Below are positions 33,226 to 40,682 of a stretch of DNA of 54,810 nt, piece by piece. Where the stretch lies: the NCBI GenBank assembly GCA_029820945.1, contig JALGUJ010000022.1, positions 1-54,810 on the forward strand. Direction: 5' to 3'. This DNA comes from Candidatus Zipacnadia bacterium. GTDB lineage: Bacteria; Armatimonadota; Zipacnadia; Zipacnadales; UBA5352. The number at the start of each line of letters is the position of its first letter. Positions within the stretch are counted from its first letter, which is position 1. The position numbers and the translations under genes are program-made. The notes under the pieces were generated by a model. That model searched no databases. It was not told where the DNA came from and worked only from the letters and a program-made list of their open reading frames with translations.

Positions 33226-34170
33226 TCAGTCTTCGCTCTCCCCTGCACCCAGCATCCCCGCCATCTCCTGCAGCCACACACTGAACTCCGCCGCGGCGTC
33301 GATGCGGATCAGCAGCGCCTCATTCCCGCCGACCGTCCAGCTCCCCTCCGCGTTCTGCGTGTCGAGGAGGAACTGCCCGAAGGTCAGGGCGGCCTCGCGG
33401 GCGCGCTCGTCGCCGGTGTTGAGCCAGTGCACCGAGGCCGCCAGGCTGCTCTTGCCGCTTCCGGTGTGGCAGAAGCGGTCCTCGGCGCATTGCAGGTGCA
33501 GCTCGAAGAACCTCCCGGCGCGCTCCAGCCAGTCGCCGTCGCCGGTCGCCTGGTAGAGCCGGCCCATGAGCAGCCACGGCAGGCCGATCTCCCAGTAGGG
33601 CTGCTTCGGCGCGCTCAGGTCGATGAACTGGGCGCCGGGGTCGAGGGCCGCGGTCGCCAGCTTGCCGTCGAGCGTGGTGCGGAAGTAGTAGCGGCCCTCG
33701 TCGGGCTGGTCGAGCAGCCCCAGGCACCACTGTGCCGCGCGCTCCGCCACCTCCGGGCGGCCGAAGTAGAGCGCAGCGACGCCCGCCCATGCCGTGGGCA
33801 GGCAGCGGAGCCACTCGTCGCCCGCGAAGTGCGGGAACCCCCCGCACTCCGCCTGCTGCTGCATGAGCCAGCCCATGATCGGGTGTGACACGTCGAAGCG
33901 GCCGAGGCGATGGACGCCCTGCGCCATCCACGAGAGCTTGTAGACGTCGCCCCGGTAGTCCGCGAGCACGAGCATGTCCGACGCGATCCAGTTGATGAGC
34001 CGGTGCGCCCCGCGCAGCCGCCCGGCCAGCCCCCACGAGTAGCTCTGCTTGTGGTATGCGTCCCGAATCTCCGGGTCCCAAATGAACGAGCCATCGTGCT
34101 GCTGGAACTGGAGCTGGAAGTCCACCGCCCTCTGTCCGGCTGCACGAAAGGCCTCGATGCGCGTATCCAT
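33226..34170 (-). CDS. Alpha/alpha-toroid protein (terpene cyclase/prenyltransferase-like fold), paralogue 1
   Basis: 314 residues from ATG 34170, with GGAGGG eight bases upstream. There are repeated QW-like and helix-pair motifs: FQQHDGSFIWD, ECGGFPHFAGDEWLRCLPTAW, GAAALYFGR-type helices (read as AGVAALYFGRPEVAERA), RYYFRTTLDG, QPYWEIGLPWLLMGRLYQATGD and TQNAEGSWTVGG. These fit the alpha/alpha toroid of squalene-hopene-cyclase-like proteins. It lacks the DxDD motif of class II cyclases and any signal peptide, so a cyclase role is not supported. A glycoside-acting toroid or another role is possible. Its neighbour at 34275-35225 is a clear tandem duplicate (GDEWLR, PTAW, RFDVS/RFDLS, GSGKSSLAA shared). 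The function is unknown. Confidence 0.7.
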   Translation of the reverse strand: MDTRIEAFRAAGQRAVDFQLQFQQHDGSFIWDPEIRDAYHKQSYSWGLAGRLRGAHRLINWIASDMLVLADYRGDVYKLSWMAQGVHRLGRFDVSHPIMGWLMQQQAECGGFPHFAGDEWLRCLPTAWAGVAALYFGRPEVAERAAQWCLGLLDQPDEGRYYFRTTLDGKLATAALDPGAQFIDLSAPKQPYWEIGLPWLLMGRLYQATGDGDWLERAGRFFELHLQCAEDRFCHTGSGKSSLAASVHWLNTGDERAREAALTFGQFLLDTQNAEGSWTVGGNEALLIRIDAAAEFSVWLQEMAGMLGAGESED

Positions 34171-34274
34171 TGGCTCGTCCCTCCGGGCTCACGGCTCTGC
34201 CGCAACAGGCCCCCCGGCGGCTTCCGGTGCCTCGGGCTGCCGGCACGGCGCAAACGGCACAGCCATCACCGCGG

Positions 34275-35225
34275 CTAGGGCAGACTCCCCAGCAGCCCGG
34301 AGATCTCCTGCAGCCAGACGTTGTACTCGGCCGCGTGGTCGATGTAGATGAGCGGCGTGTCCGGCTCGTTGTCGCCGCGCCAGCCGCCCTCGGGATGCTG
34401 GGTGGCGAGCAGGAACTCCCCGAAGGAGATCGCGCCGTCGCGGGCGCGGGCGTCCCCGGTGTTAAGGAAGTGGATGACCGCCGCCAGGCTGCTCTTGCCA
34501 CTTCCCACATTCGCGAAGTTGTCCTGCGCGCAGGCAAGCTGCAGCTCGAAGAAGCCGTTGGCGTGGTCGAGCCATTGCCGGTCACCGGTCACCTGGTAGA
34601 GTCGGCCCATCAGCATCCACGGCAGGCCGATCTCCCAGTAGGGCTGCCCCATCTCTTCGAGATCGATGTACTGGGCGTCCTCGTCGGTCTCCGTCGTGGC
34701 CAGCTCGCCCTCGAGGGTAGTGCGGAAGTAGAAGCGGCCCTCATCGGGCTGGTCCAGCAGCCGCAGACACCAGCCGGCCGCCTTCTCGGCCACGTCCAGG
34801 CGCCCGAAGTAGATCGCCGAGACGCCTGTCCAGGCCGTGGGAAGCGTGCGCAGCCACTCGTCACCGACGAAGTGGGGCAGGCCGCCACACGCCGTCTGCT
34901 GCCGAATGAGCCATGCCATCACGGGGTAAGACAGGTCGAAGCGACCCAGGCGGTGGCAGCCCTGGAAGAACCAGGAGTGCTTGTAGACATCGCCGTTGTA
35001 GTCCCTGAGGCTCCCGTCCGGCTGCAGCGTATTCTCCCTCACCCAGTTGAGCAGCCTGTGGGCCTCGGGGAGATGCGAAGAGATCCCCCACGAGTACGCC
35101 TGCTTGTGATACGCGTCCCTGATCTGCTCGTCCCAGATGAACGAGCCGTCCTCTTGCTGGTACTGGAGCTGGAACTCGACGGCCCTCTCTCCGGCCTCAC
35201 GGAACGCCTGGAGTCTTGGATCCAT
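34275..35225 (-). CDS. Alpha/alpha-toroid protein, paralogue 2
   Basis: 316 residues. I chose ATG 35225 (MDPRLQAF, parallel to MDTRIEAF in paralogue 1) because AAGGG lies six bases before it; ATG 35231 is the alternative. Motifs parallel paralogue 1 throughout: YQQEDGSFIWDEQIRDAYHKQ, CGGLPHFVGDEWLRTLPTAW, RFYFRTTLEGELATTETDED, QPYWEIGLPWMLMGRLYQVTGD, GSGKSSLAAVIHFLNTGDARARD, TQHPEGGW. Divergence is moderate, so the duplication is not very recent. It is 104 bases upstream of paralogue 1. A decayed URO-D gene lies just upstream. There is no signal peptide and no assigned function. Confidence 0.7.
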   Translation of the reverse strand: MDPRLQAFREAGERAVEFQLQYQQEDGSFIWDEQIRDAYHKQAYSWGISSHLPEAHRLLNWVRENTLQPDGSLRDYNGDVYKHSWFFQGCHRLGRFDLSYPVMAWLIRQQTACGGLPHFVGDEWLRTLPTAWTGVSAIYFGRLDVAEKAAGWCLRLLDQPDEGRFYFRTTLEGELATTETDEDAQYIDLEEMGQPYWEIGLPWMLMGRLYQVTGDRQWLDHANGFFELQLACAQDNFANVGSGKSSLAAVIHFLNTGDARARDGAISFGEFLLATQHPEGGWRGDNEPDTPLIYIDHAAEYNVWLQEISGLLGSLP

Positions 35226-35255
35226 GGTCATCCCTTCCCTGGCTACGACCAGCCG

Positions 35256-35478
35256 TCATGCCTCTATTGGGGACTGAGCAACCTCGCGCGCCGTCTCGTA
35301 CGCCGGGATGATGGTGTCCGCTGGGGCGTTGCGCTGCATGTTGTGATCGGGGCAGAACACGAAGTCGGCGCCTTACGGCGCCGGGCGACTGCACATGAAC
35401 GCTGGTGACGATGGAGACGCCCAGGTCGAGCGGCCGCCCATGCTCGATCGCCCACAACCCGCGCTCGCGGCTGGTCAT
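35256..35478 (-). pseudogene. Remnant of a URO-D-fold gene: first ~16 and last ~38 codons only
   Basis: ATG 35478 has GGGAAGG seven bases upstream and opens MTSRERGLWAIEHGRP, the typical first residues of URO-D-family methyltransferase-like proteins (compare TSRERVLTACGHEEPDR at 5306). One frame over, the sequence running to the stop at 35256 reads GADFVFCPDHNMQRNAP then ADTIIPAYETAREVAQSP, the typical C-terminus (GGGYILAPAHCIQPD in the intact copy). In the second frame a TAA directly precedes GADFVF. So some 270 residues are missing and the ends are out of frame. The join sits on a perfect palindrome, CGGCGCC-TTAC-GGCGCCG at 35366-35383. Either gene decay or an assembly join explains it. Confidence 0.6.
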
Positions 35479-35694
35479 GAGCGCCTTCCCTTCGTCACGC
35501 TTCGTCGCAACACTGGCAGCAACGGACAAATGAGAATGACATGCGAACCTTTTGCCGCCCCGGCCCGTTCACCTCCTCGTCAGCGCGCGAATCTTGCGCC
35601 CATTGTGCCATTCGGCAGGTCTGCGAACCCACAGCGTCTAACTATCCCGGTGCTCTCAGGCGCTCATTGCCTCCACCAAGGTGGTGGCCCTCAC

Positions 35695-36639
35695 ATGAGA
35701 TCACGGGCCCGCGCATTGCCGCCGTTGATGGTCGCTCTGGCACTGGTCGCCGGCCTGCAGGCGCATGCGCAGGATGCCGCCGACCGCCGCATGGCCCTGC
35801 TGGCAGCGGGAGGGGACGCGCCCTCGGTTGAGGAGCTCGCCGCAGCCCTTGACGACCCCGATCTGCTGGTGGCGCGCACGGCCGCGCGCGTGCTGCCGAC
35901 CAGGGGCGAGGCCGCGTTGCCGGCGCTCGGGGAGGCCCTGCACCACCACGATGTGCTTGTGCGCCGATGCGCCGCGATGAACCTGGGCGCGCTCGGCGCG
36001 GCCGGCCTGGAGCTTATCGACCGCGCGCTGCGCGACGACAGCGAGCTGGTGCGCCAGGGCGCGGTCTATGGGCTCATCGGGCTCCCGCACAGTGCGGAGG
36101 TGGCCGAGCTGGTCGGGCGGGCAAGCACCGATGCGAGCGCGCTGGTGCAGCGGGCGGCGCTGCTGGTGTCCCGCTCGGCGTATCGGACGGCCGACGCCAT
36201 CCGGCTCCCGAAGGACGGCTGGCGCCTCGCAGCCGACCCCGACGACGTCGGCCGCGACCAGCAGTGGTTCGCCCCCGACTTCGATGACAGCGCCTGGGCT
36301 GAGATCGCCATCGAGCAGTTCTGGGGCGATGCCGGGCCGAACTACACGGGAGTGGTCTGGTATCGCTTCACCTTCGACCTTCCCCAACGCGAGGAGCCGC
36401 AGCACGTGCAGATGGACTTCCAGGCCGTGGACGAGTCGGCGTGGGTCTGGCTCAACGGCGAGTTCGCCGGCGAGCACGATGAGGGACCGGACGGCTGGGA
36501 CGACCCCTTCCGGATCGACGTGAGCGGGAAGCTCAACTGGGGCGGACAGAACCAGATCACCGTGCGCGTGCTCAATACCGCCATGGCCGGCGGCATCTAC
36601 AAGCCGGTCAGCGTCATCGTGCTCGAGCCGGCTCAGTAG
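35695..36639 (+). CDS. Exported protein with HEAT-like repeats and GH2-type sugar-binding domain
   Basis: 314 residues from ATG 35695. AAGG-type purines lie 13 or so bases upstream, a weak ribosome site. The signal peptide is LPPLMVALALVAGLQAHA. Residues about 25-150 are HEAT/PBS-lyase-like repeats (DPDLLVARTAARVLPTRGEAALPALGEAL; LVRRCAAMNLGALGAAGLELIDRAL). Residues about 165-314 form a galactose-binding jelly roll of the GH2 N-terminal type (WRLAADPDDVGRDQQWFAPDFDDSAW, VVWYRFTFDLP, VWLNGEFAGEHDEG, NQITVRVLNTAMAGGIYKPV). No catalytic domain is present. It is probably a surface or secreted binding/scaffold protein. The next gene follows after 38 bases on the same strand. The ~216 bases upstream, back to the pseudogene, are relatively AT-rich and should hold the promoter. 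Confidence 0.75.
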   Translation: MRSRARALPPLMVALALVAGLQAHAQDAADRRMALLAAGGDAPSVEELAAALDDPDLLVARTAARVLPTRGEAALPALGEALHHHDVLVRRCAAMNLGALGAAGLELIDRALRDDSELVRQGAVYGLIGLPHSAEVAELVGRASTDASALVQRAALLVSRSAYRTADAIRLPKDGWRLAADPDDVGRDQQWFAPDFDDSAWAEIAIEQFWGDAGPNYTGVVWYRFTFDLPQREEPQHVQMDFQAVDESAWVWLNGEFAGEHDEGPDGWDDPFRIDVSGKLNWGGQNQITVRVLNTAMAGGIYKPVSVIVLEPAQ

Positions 36640-36677
36640 CAGTTGGTTGGGTCACACACACCGAGAGGTGATCCCCC

Positions 36678-39600
36678 GTGCGCGCAATGGCGACAGGTGT
36701 TGCGATAGCGGCCGCAATGGGCATCGCGATGGCTCAGGAGGGTGAAGAGACCGTGCAGCTCGCCGAGCCGTTCAGGACGGAGTACGCGGGCGATGACGCC
36801 ACCGGCGATCACGTGATCGCCCTGTGGCAGTTCAACCAGCCCGACCCCGCAGCCGACGCGTCCGGCAACGGCCACGATCTGGAGCTGCGGGGCGGCGAGT
36901 TCGTGGACGGCGGGCGCTTCGGCGGCGGCGCGCTCAAATCCGGCCGCGGCTGGCCGGACCAGGACGAGCCCCACCAGGCGAGGGCCGCAAACAGCCCCGA
37001 CCTGACCCCGAAGGGCGCCTTCACCATCGAGATGTGGCTGCTGCCCGCCGAAGACCTGCCGGAGTACCCCGACGCGTTCCTGATGGACAAGAAGTACATC
37101 GACGACACCGACTATCAGCTTATCCTCACGCGCGAGACGAGCCCGAACAACCGCCGCCTGCGCATGAACCTCGGTTTCGGCGACCGCACCGAGACCTGGA
37201 CCTCGGAGGCATTCGGCACCGAGGTGGGCCGCTGGCGGCACATCGCCTTCACCTACGACGGCGCGGGAACCGGGACCTTCTACGTGGATGGCTCAGCGGC
37301 GGGCAGCGAGACCAAGCCCGGCCTCGGAGCCATCGTCCCTGGGAGGCGGTTCCTGATCGTGGGGGACCGCGTTGGCAGCCTCTACCATGGCTTCCCGGGG
37401 CTGATCGACCAGGTGCGCATCTGCAACGGCGCGCTGCAGTTCAGCCCCGCCGCCTTCGAGCTGGTCTCGGAGCGCAGAGTGTTCCTGCGCATGGAGCAGG
37501 TCGAGCCCCTCCGCTTTACCGTCGCCAACCGCATGCGTGACCCGCTGACCGGCGCGACGGCCCGATTCGCCGTGGGCGGCATGCCCGCGCACACGGAGGC
37601 GCTGCCCGCCATTCCCTCGGGCGAGCGCCATGCCATCGACTTCACACTGGACACCGGCCTCCGGCCCGACGACTACAGCCTCACGGCGACCGTGCATATC
37701 CCCGGCGACCCGCCGTTCTCGTCGTCCCAGCAGTTCGACATCACGATCGTGCCGCGAGAGACCCCCAACCGCATGCCGGTGGTGATGTGGGGAGGCGCCA
37801 GCGGCAAGGAAGACTGGCTGAAGCGGATCGGGTTCACGCACTACATAGGGCTCGGGTGCGACTTCGACGCGGTGTGGGAGGCCGAGGGCCCGACCGATCC
37901 GAGCACGCCCGAGAGAATGGCCGAGAGCCGCGCGCGACTCGACGAGGCGCTGCGCGAGGGGATGCGCGTCGTCGCCGGCCTCTCGCCGGGCAGCCGCGCA
38001 CGCGCGAGGGAGGAGTACCAGCGCATCAACCGCAACGGCGAGCCCTACGACCGCGAGGACGTCTGCGGCCTCTTCCCGCGCATCCAGCAGTTCTGCAACG
38101 ACGTCGGGATCTCGATGGCGCGCGGGTACGGCGACCACCCCGCCTTCCAGGCCGCCATGATCCACACCGAGGTGCGGGGGCACTCGCACCCCTGTTACCA
38201 CGATCACGACCGCGCCGCGTTCAGGGAGTTCGCCGGCTACGACATCCCCGAGGGCGTCGATGACATGAGGGGCGTGCACTACGAGCGAATCGACGGTTTC
38301 CCGCCCAACCGCGTCATCCCCGACGACTACCCGCTCTACGTCTACTACCGCTGGCTGTGGAAGCAGGGCGACGGCTGGAACGAGCTGCACACCCAGCTCC
38401 ATCGCGGCCTGCACACGATGGGCCGCGATGACTTCTGGACCTTCCACGACCCGGCGGTCCGTGTGGCCAAGGTCTACGGCTCGGGCGGCGAGGTGGACTA
38501 CCTGTCGCAGTGGACCTACTCCTACCCCGATCCCATTCGCATCGGCCTCGCCACCGAGGAGCTGCTGTGCATGGCCGCAGGGGCCTCGCGGCCGGACCAG
38601 CAGATCATGAAGATGACGCAGATCATCTGGTACCGCTCGCAGACCGCACCGGAGCCGGGCGAGGAGGCGCAGGTCGCCACGGCCACCTTCGAGGATCAGG
38701 ACACGCGCCCGCAGGGGACCGGGACGGTGGATGGGACGGGCCGCTACGTGGCGCGGTGGGAGCGCGAGATCCCCGACGCGCGCTTCATCACCATCGCTCC
38801 CATGCACCTGCGGGAGGCGTTCTGGACCAAGATCGCCCGACCGATCAAGGGCATCATGTACCACGGCATCGGCTCGCTGCTGCCGGGGATCACGCACGGC
38901 TCCTACCGCTACACCCACCCGCAGACGAAGCTTGAGCTGCAGAGGCTGGTGCAGACGGTCGTGAGGCCGCTGGGGCCGGCGCTGGTACAGGTCCCCGCCC
39001 GGCAGACGGACGTGGCCTTCCTAGAGAGCTTCGCGTCGGAGATGCTCGCGGGCAAGGGCACCTACGGCTGGAACGGCGGCTGGGCGGGCGACGCGTGGCT
39101 GATCTGCCAGTACGCGAGCCTACAGCCACGCGTGGTCTTCGACGAGACCATCGAGCAGGGCGGCCTTAACGACTGCCGCGTGCTCGTGATGCCCGACTGC
39201 GATGTGCTGACCGAGAGCGTGGCGCGCGCGGTCCAGCAGTTCCAGGACCGCGGCGGCATCGTCATCGGCGACGAGGACCTGTGCCCGGCCATCACGCCCG
39301 ATATCCTGATCGAGAAGCACACCCGCCCCAGTGAGGCCGACCAGGCCAGGCAGCTTAACATCGAGAAGGCCGCGGCCCTGCGGGAGCAGCTCGACCCGCA
39401 CTACGACCGCTACGCCGACTCCTCCACGCCCGATGTCATCCCTTACGCGCGCAGCTACGGCTCGACCGACTACCTGTTCGCGGTCAACGACCTGCGCGAG
39501 TACGGGCTCTATGTGGGGCACCATGGCCTGGTCATGGAGGACGGCCTGCCCACTGAGGCCACGCTCACCATCGCCCGCAGCGGACACGTCTATGACCTGG

Positions 39601-40007
39601 TCGCGCATCGCGAGGTCGCGGCCGCCGGGGCCGAGGGCCGCCTCTCCATCGACTGGCACTTCGGCCCATGCGAGGGCCGCGTGTTCATGATCACCGAGCA
39701 CGGCATCGAGGGCATACGCATCACCGCGCCCGAGACCGCGGCGCCGGGCGAGAGCATCACCGTCGCCGCGGAGGTGGTCGGCGACGACGGGGAACCGCTC
39801 GACGCGGTCGTCCCGGTGCGCGTGGATATCCTCGACCCGCACGGCCGCCCCGCGGAGTTCAGCGGCTGGTACGGCGCCAGGGACGGTCGCGTGCAGATCG
39901 ATGCGGACCTCGCCACGAACGACGTCCCGGGCCTCTGGCGCATTCGGGTCCAGGAGCTGGCGTCGGGCAGCGTTGCGAGCGCGTACATGCGCGTGAGCGC
40001 CGGGTAG
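36678..40007 (+). CDS. LamG-domain glycosidase with GH42-like barrel and GATase-like domain
   Basis: 1109 residues from GTG 36678, with GAGAGGTGA about eight bases upstream. A short signal peptide is likely (MATGVAIAAAMGIAMA). Residues about 45-255 are a LamG/concanavalin-like jelly roll (ALWQFNQPDPAADASGNGHDL, FTIEMWLLPAED, WRHIAFTYDGAGTGTFYVDG). A TIM-barrel-like region from about 370 has WGGASGKEDWLKRIGF and HTEVRGHSHPCYHDHDR. A beta-galactosidase trimerisation-like (GATase-like) region follows around 770-880 (ALVQVPARQTDVAFLESFAS, CRVLVMPDCDVLTESVARAV, FQDRGGIVIGDED), then a beta-sandwich. The order resembles GH42-type beta-galactosidases with an added lectin domain, but the catalytic glutamates cannot be placed with certainty. 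It probably forms an operon with the HEAT/jelly-roll gene. Confidence 0.72.
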   Translation: MRAMATGVAIAAAMGIAMAQEGEETVQLAEPFRTEYAGDDATGDHVIALWQFNQPDPAADASGNGHDLELRGGEFVDGGRFGGGALKSGRGWPDQDEPHQARAANSPDLTPKGAFTIEMWLLPAEDLPEYPDAFLMDKKYIDDTDYQLILTRETSPNNRRLRMNLGFGDRTETWTSEAFGTEVGRWRHIAFTYDGAGTGTFYVDGSAAGSETKPGLGAIVPGRRFLIVGDRVGSLYHGFPGLIDQVRICNGALQFSPAAFELVSERRVFLRMEQVEPLRFTVANRMRDPLTGATARFAVGGMPAHTEALPAIPSGERHAIDFTLDTGLRPDDYSLTATVHIPGDPPFSSSQQFDITIVPRETPNRMPVVMWGGASGKEDWLKRIGFTHYIGLGCDFDAVWEAEGPTDPSTPERMAESRARLDEALREGMRVVAGLSPGSRARAREEYQRINRNGEPYDREDVCGLFPRIQQFCNDVGISMARGYGDHPAFQAAMIHTEVRGHSHPCYHDHDRAAFREFAGYDIPEGVDDMRGVHYERIDGFPPNRVIPDDYPLYVYYRWLWKQGDGWNELHTQLHRGLHTMGRDDFWTFHDPAVRVAKVYGSGGEVDYLSQWTYSYPDPIRIGLATEELLCMAAGASRPDQQIMKMTQIIWYRSQTAPEPGEEAQVATATFEDQDTRPQGTGTVDGTGRYVARWEREIPDARFITIAPMHLREAFWTKIARPIKGIMYHGIGSLLPGITHGSYRYTHPQTKLELQRLVQTVVRPLGPALVQVPARQTDVAFLESFASEMLAGKGTYGWNGGWAGDAWLICQYASLQPRVVFDETIEQGGLNDCRVLVMPDCDVLTESVARAVQQFQDRGGIVIGDEDLCPAITPDILIEKHTRPSEADQARQLNIEKAAALREQLDPHYDRYADSSTPDVIPYARSYGSTDYLFAVNDLREYGLYVGHHGLVMEDGLPTEATLTIARSGHVYDLVAHREVAAAGAEGRLSIDWHFGPCEGRVFMITEHGIEGIRITAPETAAPGESITVAAEVVGDDGEPLDAVVPVRVDILDPHGRPAEFSGWYGARDGRVQIDADLATNDVPGLWRIRVQELASGSVASAYMRVSAG

Positions 40008-40075
40008 CCTCCGCGGGGGAGTGGCAGAGGACGCGCAGGCGGGTCGGCCAGACGACCCTCGGCGCCCCACCGCAG

Positions 40076-40496
40076 CTACGCCTCGGGCTCCAACGCCTCG
40101 AGCGGCGCCTGGTCGGTCGCCGGCGCGAGCAGACCCAGCTTCCCCGCCACCGCCGGCTCCACGGCGCCCATCGCGAATCCCAGCGGCGCGCCCGCGAGAG
40201 CGTCGGGCACATGGTGATTGCCCATGTACGGCCGCGAATGGCCGCGAGCGCGGCCATAACTCGCGCAGCCATGGCATGGCCACGAACTCCGTCAGCATCA
40301 GCCCGCCCAGGAAGATCAGCGCAAGCAGCCGCTCCCGGCGCCGGCCGAAGATCAGCAGCGCGATCGCCACCGGCAGCCACACCACACCCCTGTCGCCGAG
40401 GTACGACACGCCGACCATCAGCGCGTCAAGGGCGGTGGTGTGCTGCCGGTTGATCCACAGCGTGAGCGACTCATCCAGCGCCACGATGCCATGCAT
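40076..40496 (-). pseudogene. PAP2-family membrane phosphatase gene with central deletion and frameshift
   Basis: ATG 40496 has GGGGAGGA five bases upstream and opens a PAP2 N-terminus: MHGIVALDESLTLWINRQ, WLPVAIALLIFGRRRERLL, and the first catalytic motif region LRELWPRSRPF. The sequence then changes frame and reads YMGNHHVPDALAGAPLGFA to a stop at 40076; the HxxPDALAG part is the third PAP2 motif. The second motif (a PSGHA segment) and some 60-90 residues between are gone. Therefore two of three active-site motifs are separated by a frameshift and the enzyme cannot be made. A TCGCGGCC sequence occurs twice, two bases apart, next to the join. The long reading frame continuing to 39120 is a shadow of the gene on the other strand. 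Confidence 0.65.
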
Positions 40497-40682
40497 GGGC
40501 GTCCTCCCCACCTCGGCCCGCCTCCGCAAGCCCTATTCACCGCCGATGCCCAATTCCCCCTTCATCCGCGATGGTCGAGGGCCTGATGACCGCCATCGGT
40601 GCAGGTCCGGCCCCGCGCCCGGCGAAGTCAGCATGACACCAGGACGCAGGAACGATCAAGCGTGATGACGGGAGGAGCGACC

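Noticed and set aside
27279-33284. A 2001-codon open frame on the plus strand
   Set aside because: It is antisense to five well-supported minus-strand genes. Its product is Arg/Ala/Val/His-rich with no domain signature. Such long shadows are expected at this G+C content.
33226-35225. Squalene-hopene cyclase or terpene synthase function for the toroid pair
   Set aside because: There is no DxDD motif, the proteins are about half the usual length, and no isoprenoid genes are nearby.
35366-35383. The palindrome as an operator or attachment site
   Set aside because: It lies exactly at the join of two URO-D gene ends, so a deletion or assembly scar is the simpler reading.
39120-40529. A 469-codon minus-strand frame starting with a PAP2-like N-terminus
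   Set aside because: Only the first ~90 codons after ATG 40496 resemble PAP2. The rest is antisense shadow of the LamG glycosidase. The true C-terminus lies in another frame, so this was recorded as a pseudogene.
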